Assembly (NCBI GenBank): GCA_034933685.1
Contig: JAYFNB010000018.1
Coordinates: 124,001-188,000 of the forward strand
Direction of reading: 5' to 3'
DNA from: UBA8514 sp034933685
Lineage (GTDB): Bacteria > Bacillota > Clostridia > Lachnospirales > Anaerotignaceae
DNA: 64,000 bases
Every line of letters starts with the position of its first letter. Position 1 is the first letter of the stretch. Below the pieces are notes generated by a model that had not been told where the DNA came from, ran no database searches, and was given only the letters and a program-made list of their open reading frames with translations. This document shows, piece after piece, positions 8,404-16,769 of the stretch. A program made the translations under genes and the position numbers.

Positions 8404-9576
8404 GTGCTTGAGTTTGTTAGTCAAGGCAATGTAGCAGTTATTAAGGTAGTAGGTGTTGGCGGCGGAGGAAATAACGCTGTTGACAGAATGATTGAAGATA
8501 ATATGGACGGCGTTGAATTCGTCGCAGTCAATACAGATGTACAGGATTTATCAAAATCTAAAGCTTCAACAAAAATACAGATTGGAGAGAAGCTTACAAG
8601 AGGTTTGGGTGCAGGCGGAAACCCTGAAATTGGTGAAAAATCAGTTGAGGAAACAAAAGAAGAAATTGCTAGGGCTTTAACAGGTGCCGATATGGTTTTT
8701 ATTACTGCAGGCATGGGTGGCGGAACAGGAACTGGCGCCGCACCTAAAATTGCTGAAATATCCAGACAGCTGGGTATTTTAACTGTTGGCGTTGTGACAA
8801 AACCTTTCAGTTTTGAAGGCAAGAAAAGAATGACAAATGCAGAAAGAGGCGTTTCTGAGCTTAGAAAAAATGTAGATACACTTGTAATTATTCCCAACCA
8901 GCGTATTTTAAGCATTGTTGATAAAAAAACACCTATAATCGAGGCGTTTCGTAAGGCAGACGATATTTTAAGACAGGGTGTACAAGGTATTTCCGACCTT
9001 ATATCTAAACCTGGTGTAATTAACTTGGACTTTGCCGATGTTAAAACCGTAATGGAAAACAAAGGCATTGCACATATGGGCATTGGTCATGGAAAAGGTG
9101 ATAACAAGGCGGAAGATGCAGCTAAAGCAGCTATCCAAAGTCCACTTCTTGAAACAAAAATTGATGGTGCAAGAAGCGTACTTATTAACTTCAGTGGTGA
9201 TTCCAACTTAGGTCTTCTTGAGGCAGACGAAGCAGCTAATCTTATTAGGGAAAGCATTGACCCTGAAGCTGAAATTATTTTTGGTACAACCATTAATGAT
9301 GACCTTAAGGATGAAGTTGTTGTTACAGTTATTGCAACAGGCTTTGATGACGATGTTAAGGGTCTTCCACCTACAGGAATGAGAGGAATTTTTAATATTG
9401 GTGATGCAAGACCTGCACAAAGGCCAGTAGAAGAAACAGAGCAGAATGCTATTGATGAGGCTGCAAAACAACAGGAGATAAAGCACAAGGAGTTGGATTC
9501 ATTTAGAGCAACTGATTTTGGCGATGGAGATGAAATTCAAATTCCAACTTTCATCAAGAATAGAAGAAACTTCTAA
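8404..9576 (+). CDS. ftsZ: Cell division GTPase FtsZ
   Basis: Tubulin-like protein that forms the Z ring. 390 aa. GTP-binding motifs are VGVGGGGNNAVDRMI near the N-terminus, the tubulin signature GGGTGTGAAP (about residues 105-114) and the T7-loop region around NLDFADVKTVM. The C-terminal linker ends in the peptide DEIQIPTFIKNRRNF, which binds partner proteins. GTG start after GGGAGGGG; the start MLEF fits the family. No ftsA is present upstream, common in Clostridia. A terminator follows. Confidence 0.98.
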   Translation: MLEFVSQGNVAVIKVVGVGGGGNNAVDRMIEDNMDGVEFVAVNTDVQDLSKSKASTKIQIGEKLTRGLGAGGNPEIGEKSVEETKEEIARALTGADMVFITAGMGGGTGTGAAPKIAEISRQLGILTVGVVTKPFSFEGKKRMTNAERGVSELRKNVDTLVIIPNQRILSIVDKKTPIIEAFRKADDILRQGVQGISDLISKPGVINLDFADVKTVMENKGIAHMGIGHGKGDNKAEDAAKAAIQSPLLETKIDGARSVLINFSGDSNLGLLEADEAANLIRESIDPEAEIIFGTTINDDLKDEVVVTVIATGFDDDVKGLPPTGMRGIFNIGDARPAQRPVEETEQNAIDEAAKQQEIKHKELDSFRATDFGDGDEIQIPTFIKNRRNF

Positions 9577-9597
9577 ATTTCAAAACTACATAAATTT

Positions 9598-9629
9598 AAA
9601 AACAGCGGATGTTGTACCGCTGTTTTTTT
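9598..9629 (+). terminator. Intrinsic terminator after ftsZ
   Basis: AAAAACAGCGG (9598-9608) and CCGCTGTTTTT (9617-9627) form an 11-bp stem with an 8-nt loop, ending in a T-run. Confidence 0.93.
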
Positions 9630-9708
9630 GTGCGAAAAAGCAGAAATATTGATATAAAATTTCCCTTGATTTTCAGTATAAATTACAAAATTTGTGGCTT
9701 TGTTTTTC

Positions 9709-9714
9709 TATAAT
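9709..9714 (+). promoter_or_regulatory. Candidate -10 element for spoIIGA-sigE
   Basis: TATAAT at 9709-9714 lies 22 bp before the spoIIGA ATG, with no recognisable -35 at 17 bp. In Bacillus the spoIIG promoter is a sigma-A promoter activated by Spo0A and also lacks normal spacing. The small palindrome ACAAA-a-TTTGT (9685-9695) sits where an activator could bind. No good Spo0A box (TTTGTCGAA) was found, so control by Spo0A is only inferred. Confidence 0.3.
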
Positions 9715-9735
9715 GTATTAATGGCAGGTGATTAA

Positions 9736-10617
9736 ATGAGAATTTACATAGATGTAATATTTTTGGTTAATTTTATTATGGATAGCATGATACTTTGGAT
9801 TATTTCAATTTTGGACAGACGTAAGGTTGCATTTAAAAGAATAGTTGCAGGTGGTGCTGTTGGAGCATTTTTATACTGCTTACTACTTTTCTTGCCTTAT
9901 CTTGGTAGCTGGATTAACTATGTTTTAGGAAGTTTCATTTTAGGAATATCGGTCTGGATTACCTTTAGACCTAAAACACTTAAGGTATATATTAAGCTGA
10001 AAGTTTTATCATTATTGGCATCGGTTTTTGTTGGAGGAATATTTATAGCGTTCTTCTATTTCACAAAAGTAAATAGCACTATTCCCCTTGCAATTGGCAA
10101 TTTTTCTATTAAGGTGATGCTGGTGTTAACAATAGTAATTTATGCGTTTATTAAATGGGCAGGCGGAATGCTAATAAGTGAGTTTGCAAACAGAAATGGG
10201 TATTGCCGTATCAGCATTTGCTTTAATGGGAAGAAGGCTGAAATTATGGCACTAATGGATACAGGGAACTTCCTTATCGAGGACCAAAACGGCAACAAAA
10301 TAATAATTGCGGAGTTTGGAGCAATAAAACAGTTTTTTAGTACAGACACACAACTGCTGTATTATCAAAAGCTGTCACCGCAGGAAATATTGGAGGGAAT
10401 TACAGATGAGCACGTTAAAACAAGGCTACAGTTGATACCATTTTCGTCTATGGGAACCGATGGAGGATTGCTTACTGCTTTTAAAGCTGATTTTGCAGAG
10501 GTTTTCACTGAAAAAAAAGTTGTGCTTAAAGATGCCTTATTAGTAATTTATAATGGACGCCTTTCAACAAATTTCAGCTGTAATGGGATAATAAATCCTT
10601 CAATTATAGATATTTAA
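9736..10617 (+). CDS. spoIIGA: Sporulation sigma-E processing peptidase SpoIIGA
   Basis: Membrane aspartyl protease that cleaves pro-sigma-E after a signal from the forespore. 293 aa. The N-terminal half holds about five membrane helices, starting with the family-typical IYIDVIFLVNFIMDSMILW. The cytoplasmic half carries the catalytic motif MDTGNFL (Asp175) and IPFSSMGTDGGLL. It lies 12 bp upstream of its substrate gene sigE. Confidence 0.93.
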   Translation: MRIYIDVIFLVNFIMDSMILWIISILDRRKVAFKRIVAGGAVGAFLYCLLLFLPYLGSWINYVLGSFILGISVWITFRPKTLKVYIKLKVLSLLASVFVGGIFIAFFYFTKVNSTIPLAIGNFSIKVMLVLTIVIYAFIKWAGGMLISEFANRNGYCRISICFNGKKAEIMALMDTGNFLIEDQNGNKIIIAEFGAIKQFFSTDTQLLYYQKLSPQEILEGITDEHVKTRLQLIPFSSMGTDGGLLTAFKADFAEVFTEKKVVLKDALLVIYNGRLSTNFSCNGIINPSIIDI

Positions 10618-10629
10618 GGGGGAAATAAA

Positions 10630-11367
10630 ATGGAATATTTAAAATATTTATTTTTCAGAATTAAATACGATGCAGAAGAATTGTTTTTTAAAATTAAAAA
10701 TAAACCTTTTGAGGAGGTTTACTACATAGGAGGAAGCGATGTTTTTCCACCACCTTTAAGCAGCGATGAAGAGCTGGCAGTGTTGTCAAGGCTGGGAACT
10801 GAGGATGAGCAAGGTGCGAAGGCAATACTAATAGAGCGAAATTTGCGGCTTGTGGTATATATTGCCAGAAAATTTGAAAATACAGGCATTAATGTGGAGG
10901 ATTTAATTTCAATTGGAACAATTGGGCTTATAAAAGCCATTAATACTTTTAAAACAGAGAAGAAAATTAAACTGGCAACTTATGCCTCAAGATGCATAGA
11001 AAACGAGATTTTGATGCACCTTAGGCGTAGCAGTAAAATTAAAACCGAGGTATCTATAGATGAACCACTTAATGTTGACTGGGAAGGAAACGAGCTTTTG
11101 CTAAGCGACATTTTGGGAACAGATAGTGACCTTATTTACAGGGATATAGAGGACGAGGTTGACAGAATGTTGCTTCAAAAGGCAATGGAAAAGCTTAACA
11201 AGCGTGAGCGTAAAATAATTCAGCTTAGGTTTGGTATATTGGGTGATGGTGAGGAAAAAACGCAAAAAGAAGTTGCAGACTTTTTAGGAATTTCTCAAAG
11301 CTACATATCACGGTTAGAAAAGCGCATAATAAGTCGCTTGAAAAAGGAAATGAATAAAATGGTTTAA
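10630..11367 (+). CDS. sigE: RNA polymerase sigma-E factor, mother-cell specific
   Basis: 245-aa sigma-70 family protein made as an inactive precursor. The N-terminal pro-region (about 30 aa, amphipathic, YLKYLFFRIK) is removed by SpoIIGA. Region 2 contains NLRLVVYIARKFENTGINVE and EDLISIGTIGLIKAI. Region 4 contains LNKRERKIIQLRFG and the HTH TQKEVADFLGISQSYISRLE. It directs early mother-cell genes, including the spoIIIA operon in this window. The usual next gene, sigG, is not here; purL follows after 206 bp. Confidence 0.95.
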   Translation: MEYLKYLFFRIKYDAEELFFKIKNKPFEEVYYIGGSDVFPPPLSSDEELAVLSRLGTEDEQGAKAILIERNLRLVVYIARKFENTGINVEDLISIGTIGLIKAINTFKTEKKIKLATYASRCIENEILMHLRRSSKIKTEVSIDEPLNVDWEGNELLLSDILGTDSDLIYRDIEDEVDRMLLQKAMEKLNKRERKIIQLRFGILGDGEEKTQKEVADFLGISQSYISRLEKRIISRLKKEMNKMV

Positions 11368-11461
11368 AAAATAGTGTATGAAGACATTAGATTTTTCTTT
11401 TATAAGCGTAACAAATATATTTTATTACTATTTAAAGGAATGCAGAGTTAAAAGGTTTTTG

Positions 11462-11490
11462 TTGACTTTTATTGCTAAATTGGGTAATAA
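11462..11490 (+). promoter_or_regulatory. Probable sigma-A promoter for purL
   Basis: TTGACT (11462-11467), a 17-bp spacer and TAATAA (11485-11490), about 85 bp before the purL start. The leader after it shows no obvious purine-riboswitch core. The rest of the sigE-purL gap holds no gene that I can see. Confidence 0.5.
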
Positions 11491-11573
11491 TATTTTACAT
11501 ATTTGTGCTGACGTGGTAAAATAAACAATAGTGTTAAAATTATTTAGCTACGCTTGTAAAGGGGAAGGTCAAT

Positions 11574-14500
11574 ATGAATATTAAACGTCTGTATATAGAA
11601 AAGAAAAAGGGCTGTGATGTTGAGGCGCAAAGCTTGTTTGCTGATATCAGAGAAAATCTTGGAATTTCAGAACTTACAGGGGTAAGAATTTTTAATCGAT
11701 ATGATGTTGAGGGAATAACCGACACAGATTATGAAACAGCTAAAACTACTATTTTTTCGGAACCACCGGTTGATATAGTTTATGAAGAGGAAATTTCTGT
11801 TACAAATGGTGAAAGAGTGTTTGCTGTAGAGTATTTACCAGGGCAGTATGACCAAAGGGCAGACTCTGCAATGCAGTGTGTTCAAATTATTTCTCAAGCT
11901 GAAAAGCCTGCAATTATTTGTGCAAAGGTAGTTGTTCTTGAGGGAAATTTAAGTGATGAAGAATTTGCATCAATAAAAAGCTACTGCATTAACCCAGTAG
12001 ACAGCCGAGAAGCTGTACTTGAAAAACCTAAAACACTTGTAATAGAAATGGAAGTACCAGAAGATGTTAAAAGCTTCGATGGTTTTATTGATAAAACAGA
12101 GGAAGAAATTATTGCATTTAGAAATGAACTTGGAACAGCAATGAGTGTTGAGGATATGCTTTTCTGCCAAAAATATTTCCGTGATGAGGAAAAAAGAAAT
12201 CCTACAACAACAGAAATTAGGGTGATTGATACCTATTGGTCAGACCATTGCAGACATACAACCTTCCAAACAAAAATTGAGAATGTTCATATAGAGGATG
12301 GTTTATACAAAGCGCCTATTGAAAAAGCCTATGAAAGCTATCTTGCCGAAAGAAAAGACGTTTATGGCGACAGAGATAAGGATATTTGTCTTATGGACAT
12401 TGCTGTAATGGGTATGAAAACCTTGCGCAAAAAAGGCATTTTAGATAATTTGGACCAGTCTGAAGAAATTAATGCGTGTTCAATTGTTGTTCCTGTAGAC
12501 GTTGATGGTATTGAAGAAGACTGGCTTATTATGTTTAAAAACGAAACACATAACCACCCAACAGAAATTGAACCTTTTGGTGGTGCGGCTACATGCCTTG
12601 GCGGTGCAATACGTGACCCTCTAAGTGGAAGAAGCTATGTATACCAAGCAATGCGTGTAACAGGCAGTGCAGACCCTAGAACTAAAGTTGAAGACACAAT
12701 ACCTGGAAAACTTCCACAGCGAAAAATAACAACAGAGGCGGCAAGAGGGTATAGCTCTTACGGTAACCAGATTGGTCTTTCTACAGGTCAGATTGCTGAA
12801 ATTTATGACGAAGGCTTTGTTGCAAAGCGTATGGAAATTGGTGCTGTTATTGCGGCGGCTAAGAAAGACCATGTTGTTAGAGAAGTTCCGAAAAAAGGAG
12901 ATGTAATTATCCTTACTGGAGGAAGAACAGGTCGTGACGGCTGTGGTGGTGCAACAGGTTCGTCCAAAGAACATACCATGGAAAGCATTGAAACTTGTGG
13001 AGCAGAGGTTCAAAAAGGAAATCCACCAACAGAAAGAAAACTGCAAAGATTATTCAGAAATCCAGAAGTAAGCACTATGATTAAGCGTTGCAATGACTTT
13101 GGTGCAGGCGGAGTTTCTGTTGCAATTGGCGAGCTTGCAGACAGTTTGGTTATAGACCTTGATTCAGTTCCTAAAAAATACGAAGGTCTTGATGGAACAG
13201 AGCTTGCAATTTCTGAAAGTCAGGAAAGAATGGCAGTTGTTGTACAAAAAGAAAATGTGGATAAATTTATTAAATTTGCTGCAGAGGAAAACCTTGAGGC
13301 GACACCTGTTGCTGTAGTTACAGATGACAGACGCCTTATTATGAAGTGGAGAAACAAGGCAATTGTGGATATATCTAGAGATTTCCTTGACACTAATGGA
13401 GCAACCCAAAAAACTGAAGTTAAGGTGACTGCGTCTGAAAAGTCAAGTTATTTCGATACACCATGCGTTAATGCTGACCTTATTGAAAGTGATGTAAAAA
13501 AAGCATGGACAAGCAATCTTTCAAGCCTTAATGTTGCAAGCCAAAAAGGACTTGTAGAGCGTTTTGACGCTACCATTGGTGCAGGCACTGTGCTTATGCC
13601 TTTTGGTGGAAAAAATCAGCTTACAGCGCCAGAAGCTATGGCGGCTAAGGTTCCATTGCTTAAAGGGGAAACAACAACAACAACACTTATGAGCTATGGA
13701 TATAACCCTAATATTTCTAAATGGAGTCCTTTCCACGGAGCAGTGTATGCAGTAGTTGAATCTTTGGCAAAAATAGTTGCTACTGGCGGAGAATATTCAA
13801 AAACAAGGCTTACCTTCCAAGAATATTTTGAAAAACTTGGAACTGACCCAGAAAAATGGGGCAAGCCATTTGCAGCACTTGTTGGTGCATTTAAGGCACA
13901 AATGGAGATGGGCGTTGCTGCTATTGGCGGCAAGGACAGTATGAGTGGTACATTTATGGACATTTCTGTTCCACCTACCCTTGTTTCATTTGCTGTTAAT
14001 ACAACTAAAGTAGATAATGTAATCTCTCCTGAATTTAAATCGGTAGGTAACACTGTTGTTTATCTTCCAGCAAAAAGAGATAAGTATGACTTACCAGACT
14101 TTGATTATTTGAAACAGCTTTTTGCTCTTGTAACAAGTTTTATTCAAAAGGGTATTTGCGTATCTGCCCACACTGTTAGAACTGGTGGTATTGCTGAGGC
14201 TATAAGCAAAATGACCTTTGGAAATTCAATAGGCATTGCCTTTGAAGATGATGTAGACAATGCAGATTTATTTAAACCTGCTTATGGTTCTTTTGTTCTT
14301 GAAATTAAAAACGCAAAGATTATAGATTTTATGGGCCTTGACGCTAAAATTATTGGCAAAACAATTGAAGAGTCTGTAATTCAGCTTAAAGATATTGAAA
14401 TTTCAATTAACGAAATGCTTCCAGCGTGGGAAGGAACATTAGAAAAGGTATTCCCTACAAAGATTAAATTTAACGGTGAGGGAAATGCAGAAATTAAGGT

Positions 14501-15341
14501 TTTTGAAAATAAAAATTTTGCTAAGCCTGCAATAAAAGTTGCAAAGCCGAAGGTATTAATTCCTGTTTTCCCTGGTAACAACTGCGAGTACGATTCTGCA
14601 AGGGCTTTTGAAAAAGCAGGAGCAGAAGCCAAAACCCTTGTTGTTGCCAACATGAGCGTTCAAGCACTTGAAGAATCCATTGAAAAAATGGTTCAAGAAA
14701 TTAAGCAGAGTCAAATTATTATGATTCCTGGTGGCTTTAGTGCAGGTGACGAACCTGATGGCTCTGGCAAATTTATTGCTGCGGTATTCCGCAATCCTTA
14801 CATTAAAGAAGCGGTTATGGATTTGCTTAAAAACCGTGATGGACTTATGCTTGGAATTTGTAATGGTTTCCAAGCACTTGTGAAGCTTGGACTTTTGCCG
14901 TATGGCGAAATAAGAGATTTGGATGAAGAAAGTCCAACCCTTACACACAATTATATTGGCAGACACGTTAGTTTGCTTGTAAATACAAAAATAACCTCAA
15001 CACTTTCTCCATGGTTATGGGGTACAAGTGCAGGGGATATTCATACAATACCTGTTTCTCATGGTGAGGGCAGGTTTATAGCACCAAAACATAAGCTTGA
15101 TGAGCTTATAGCCAATGGTCAGGTTGCCACCCAGTATGTAGATAATAAGGGCAACGCCACCTACGATATACGTTTTAACCCTAATGGGTCTATGATGGCT
15201 ATTGAAGGTATAACAAGCCCTGATGGACGTGTACTTGGTAAAATGGGACATTCCGAAAGAATTGGAAACGGTTTATATAAGAATGTTTTAGGCGAAAAAG
15301 ACCAGAAGATTTTTGAATCCGGAGTAAAATATTTCAAATAG
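11574..15341 (+). CDS. purL: Phosphoribosylformylglycinamidine synthase, single-chain type
   Basis: Fourth step of de novo purine synthesis: FGAR + glutamine + ATP to FGAM. 1255 aa, the long fused form in which PurS-, PurL- and PurQ-like parts are one chain. Synthase motifs include YWSDHCRHTTFQTKI, FKNETHNHPTEIEPFGGAAT and AIGGKDSMSGTF. The C-terminal class-I glutamine amidotransferase (about 1020-1255) has LGICNGFQ (nucleophile Cys1096), IPGGFSAGDE and SHGEGRF. Many Firmicutes instead use separate purS, purQ and purL. It stands alone, without other pur genes nearby. Confidence 0.97.
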   Translation: MNIKRLYIEKKKGCDVEAQSLFADIRENLGISELTGVRIFNRYDVEGITDTDYETAKTTIFSEPPVDIVYEEEISVTNGERVFAVEYLPGQYDQRADSAMQCVQIISQAEKPAIICAKVVVLEGNLSDEEFASIKSYCINPVDSREAVLEKPKTLVIEMEVPEDVKSFDGFIDKTEEEIIAFRNELGTAMSVEDMLFCQKYFRDEEKRNPTTTEIRVIDTYWSDHCRHTTFQTKIENVHIEDGLYKAPIEKAYESYLAERKDVYGDRDKDICLMDIAVMGMKTLRKKGILDNLDQSEEINACSIVVPVDVDGIEEDWLIMFKNETHNHPTEIEPFGGAATCLGGAIRDPLSGRSYVYQAMRVTGSADPRTKVEDTIPGKLPQRKITTEAARGYSSYGNQIGLSTGQIAEIYDEGFVAKRMEIGAVIAAAKKDHVVREVPKKGDVIILTGGRTGRDGCGGATGSSKEHTMESIETCGAEVQKGNPPTERKLQRLFRNPEVSTMIKRCNDFGAGGVSVAIGELADSLVIDLDSVPKKYEGLDGTELAISESQERMAVVVQKENVDKFIKFAAEENLEATPVAVVTDDRRLIMKWRNKAIVDISRDFLDTNGATQKTEVKVTASEKSSYFDTPCVNADLIESDVKKAWTSNLSSLNVASQKGLVERFDATIGAGTVLMPFGGKNQLTAPEAMAAKVPLLKGETTTTTLMSYGYNPNISKWSPFHGAVYAVVESLAKIVATGGEYSKTRLTFQEYFEKLGTDPEKWGKPFAALVGAFKAQMEMGVAAIGGKDSMSGTFMDISVPPTLVSFAVNTTKVDNVISPEFKSVGNTVVYLPAKRDKYDLPDFDYLKQLFALVTSFIQKGICVSAHTVRTGGIAEAISKMTFGNSIGIAFEDDVDNADLFKPAYGSFVLEIKNAKIIDFMGLDAKIIGKTIEESVIQLKDIEISINEMLPAWEGTLEKVFPTKIKFNGEGNAEIKVFENKNFAKPAIKVAKPKVLIPVFPGNNCEYDSARAFEKAGAEAKTLVVANMSVQALEESIEKMVQEIKQSQIIMIPGGFSAGDEPDGSGKFIAAVFRNPYIKEAVMDLLKNRDGLMLGICNGFQALVKLGLLPYGEIRDLDEESPTLTHNYIGRHVSLLVNTKITSTLSPWLWGTSAGDIHTIPVSHGEGRFIAPKHKLDELIANGQVATQYVDNKGNATYDIRFNPNGSMMAIEGITSPDGRVLGKMGHSERIGNGLYKNVLGEKDQKIFESGVKYFK

Positions 15342-15355
15342 AAGGAGGCATACTA

Positions 15356-15454
15356 ATGAAGGTTACAGCATTAATTTTAAGTGCAGTGTCATTAGCAATA
15401 TCAGCGGCACTTTTAGCATTCTCTATTGTAAATTTAGCTTCCAAGGATTATTAA
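15356..15454 (+). CDS. Small hydrophobic membrane peptide, 32 aa, unidentified
   Basis: An ATG at 15356 follows a strong GAAGGAGG (15341-15348) and opens 32 codons to TAA at 15454. The peptide starts MKVTALILSAVSLAISAALL. One hydrophobic helix spans about residues 4-28, with a short polar tail SKDY. The start lies 14 bp after the purL stop, so it is probably co-transcribed with purL. I do not recognise the family. A single-span membrane peptide is what the sequence shows; a leader role for gap is an alternative, since a structured region begins right after its stop. Confidence 0.6.
   Translation: MKVTALILSAVSLAISAALLAFSIVNLASKDY
15426..15454 (+). promoter_or_regulatory. Possible promoter for the gap leader
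   Basis: TTGTAA (15426-15431), a 17-bp spacer and TATTAA (15449-15454), overlapping the end of the small ORF. Transcription would begin near 15461, exactly where the foldable region starts. The hexamers are only moderate matches. Confidence 0.35.
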
Positions 15455-15460
15455 AAATCA

Positions 15461-15593
15461 TGTTGGGCAGTTTCACCGATAAAGATGTCGGTTACCCTAT
15501 CATTTGTTACGCCTAAAAAACAATATAACCTTACCTATTGGGTGGTTATGATAGCAACCGGCAGGGTTTAAATTTTGCCGAGGCTTGTTTTTT
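15461..15593 (+). ncRNA. Structured RNA candidate upstream of gap (leader or small RNA)
   Basis: The 194-bp gap between the 32-codon ORF and gap has dense complementarity. GTCGGTT (15487-15493) pairs with AACCGGC (15556-15562), one G-U. CTATCAT (15497-15503) pairs with ATGATAG (15548-15554). Inside are TTGTT/AACAA (15504-15508/15519-15523) and AACC/GGTT (15527-15530/15544-15547). Competing pairings exist: ACCGA/TCGGT (15475-15479/15488-15492) and CGGCA/TGCCG (15559-15563/15576-15580), the latter ending 7 nt before a T-run (15588-15593). Mutually exclusive stems suggest a switch, or a small RNA with its own terminator. It matches no riboswitch consensus I know. Confidence 0.45.
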
Positions 15594-15648
15594 AAGTTGG
15601 CAGCATTGCTGCATTAAATTACAATACAAAACATTGGGAGGTATTTTT

Positions 15649-16656
15649 ATGGTAAAAGTAGGTATTAATGGTTTTGGTCGTATTGGCAGACTTGTTCTTC
15701 GTGCTTCTTTGGAAAAAGATGGCGTTCAGGTTGTTGCTGTAAACGACCCATTTGTAGACCTTGAGTACATGGTTTACATGATGAAATACGATTCAGCACA
15801 GGGGAAATTTAAGGGCGAAGTTTCTGTAAAGGATAATAAGCTTGTTGTAAACGGCAATGAAATTACTGTGTTCGACTGCATGGACCCTGCTACTATTCCA
15901 TGGGGTAGCGCAGGTGCTGATTATGTAGTTGAGGCTACAGGTGCTTTTACAGATATAAGCAAAGCGCAGGCTCACTTAACAGGCGGTGCTAAAAAGGTTG
16001 TAATTTCAGCTCCTTCTGCCGATGCTCCTATGTTTGTTATGGGCGTTAACAATGATAAATACAGCAAAGATATGACTATTGTATCTAATGCATCATGCAC
16101 AACAAATTGTCTTGCACCGTTAACTAAGGTTATTCACGATAACTTTGGTATTGTTGAAGGTCTTATGACAACTGTACATTCAACAACAGCAACACAGAAA
16201 ACCGTTGACGGCCCTTCTAAGAAGGACTGGAGAGGTGGACGTGCAGCTGCTGCAAACATAATTCCATCATCAACAGGTGCTGCAAAGGCTGTTGGCAAGG
16301 TTATACCTGAACTTAACGGTAAACTTACCGGAATGAGCTTCCGTGTACCTACAATAGATGTTTCTGTAGTAGACCTTACATGCAGACTTGAGAAAAAAGC
16401 TACTTACGAAGAAATTAAAAAGGCTGTTAAAGCAGCAGCAGATGGACCACTTAAAGGCATACTTGGATATACAGAAGATGCTGTGGTTTCAAGCGATTTC
16501 CTTGGTGATGCAAGAACATCAATTTTTGATGCTTCTGCAGGGATTGCTCTTAACGACAATTTTGTAAAACTTGTTAGCTGGTATGATAATGAATGGGGCT
16601 ACAGCAATAAGGTAGTTGAACTTGTTATGCATATGGCTAAGGTAGATGCGCAGTAA
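15649..16656 (+). CDS. gap: Glyceraldehyde-3-phosphate dehydrogenase, type I
   Basis: Glycolytic enzyme that oxidises glyceraldehyde 3-phosphate to 1,3-bisphosphoglycerate with NAD. 335 aa, standard length. N-terminal Rossmann motif KVGINGFGRIGRLVLRA. Active site SNASCTTNCLAPL with Cys150. Phosphate-site motif HSTTATQKTVDGPSKKDWRGG and C-terminal WYDNEWGYSNKVV. I chose ATG 15649 (after TTGGGAGG) over an upstream in-frame ATG because the protein then starts MVKVGINGFG as in the family. No pgk or tpi follows; the gene is monocistronic, bounded by a terminator. Confidence 0.97.
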   Translation: MVKVGINGFGRIGRLVLRASLEKDGVQVVAVNDPFVDLEYMVYMMKYDSAQGKFKGEVSVKDNKLVVNGNEITVFDCMDPATIPWGSAGADYVVEATGAFTDISKAQAHLTGGAKKVVISAPSADAPMFVMGVNNDKYSKDMTIVSNASCTTNCLAPLTKVIHDNFGIVEGLMTTVHSTTATQKTVDGPSKKDWRGGRAAAANIIPSSTGAAKAVGKVIPELNGKLTGMSFRVPTIDVSVVDLTCRLEKKATYEEIKKAVKAAADGPLKGILGYTEDAVVSSDFLGDARTSIFDASAGIALNDNFVKLVSWYDNEWGYSNKVVELVMHMAKVDAQ

Positions 16657-16716
16657 AAATTAAAATGATTAAAATTACTTAATATAAATTTTTGTTTAAT
16701 GTTTCAGTGATAAAGT

Positions 16717-16760
16717 AAAAGTACACTTTTCTTATTATTTAAGAAGAAGTGTACTTTTTT
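16717..16760. terminator. Bidirectional terminator between gap and the MATE gene
   Basis: A perfect 12-bp stem AAAAGTACACTT (16717-16728) / AAGTGTACTTTT (16747-16758) with inner TTCTT/AAGAA pairing. A T-run follows on the plus strand and a T-rich tail on the minus strand. It separates convergent transcription units. Confidence 0.92.
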
Positions 16761-16769
16761 ATTAATTGG

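Noticed and set aside
8421..9083. Long minus-strand open frame opposite ftsZ
   Set aside because: Composition is that of an antisense shadow; ftsZ is clearly coding and no ribosome site serves the minus frame. Similar long antisense frames opposite purL, murA, xseA, nadK and the Etf genes were dismissed for the same reason.
9628..9640. Spo0A box upstream of spoIIGA (TTGTGCGAA)
   Set aside because: Only 6 of 9 positions match, and it lies over 70 bp from the -10 element.
15541..15562. GGGTGG…AACCGGC resembles the T-box antiterminator motif
   Set aside because: The core AGGGTGGNACCGCG is interrupted by about 8 bases, no stem I elements are seen and the downstream gene gap is not an amino-acid gene.
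15538..15648. 37-residue N-terminal extension of GAPDH
   Set aside because: It lies in the structured RNA region, has no ribosome site, and the family start is at 15649.
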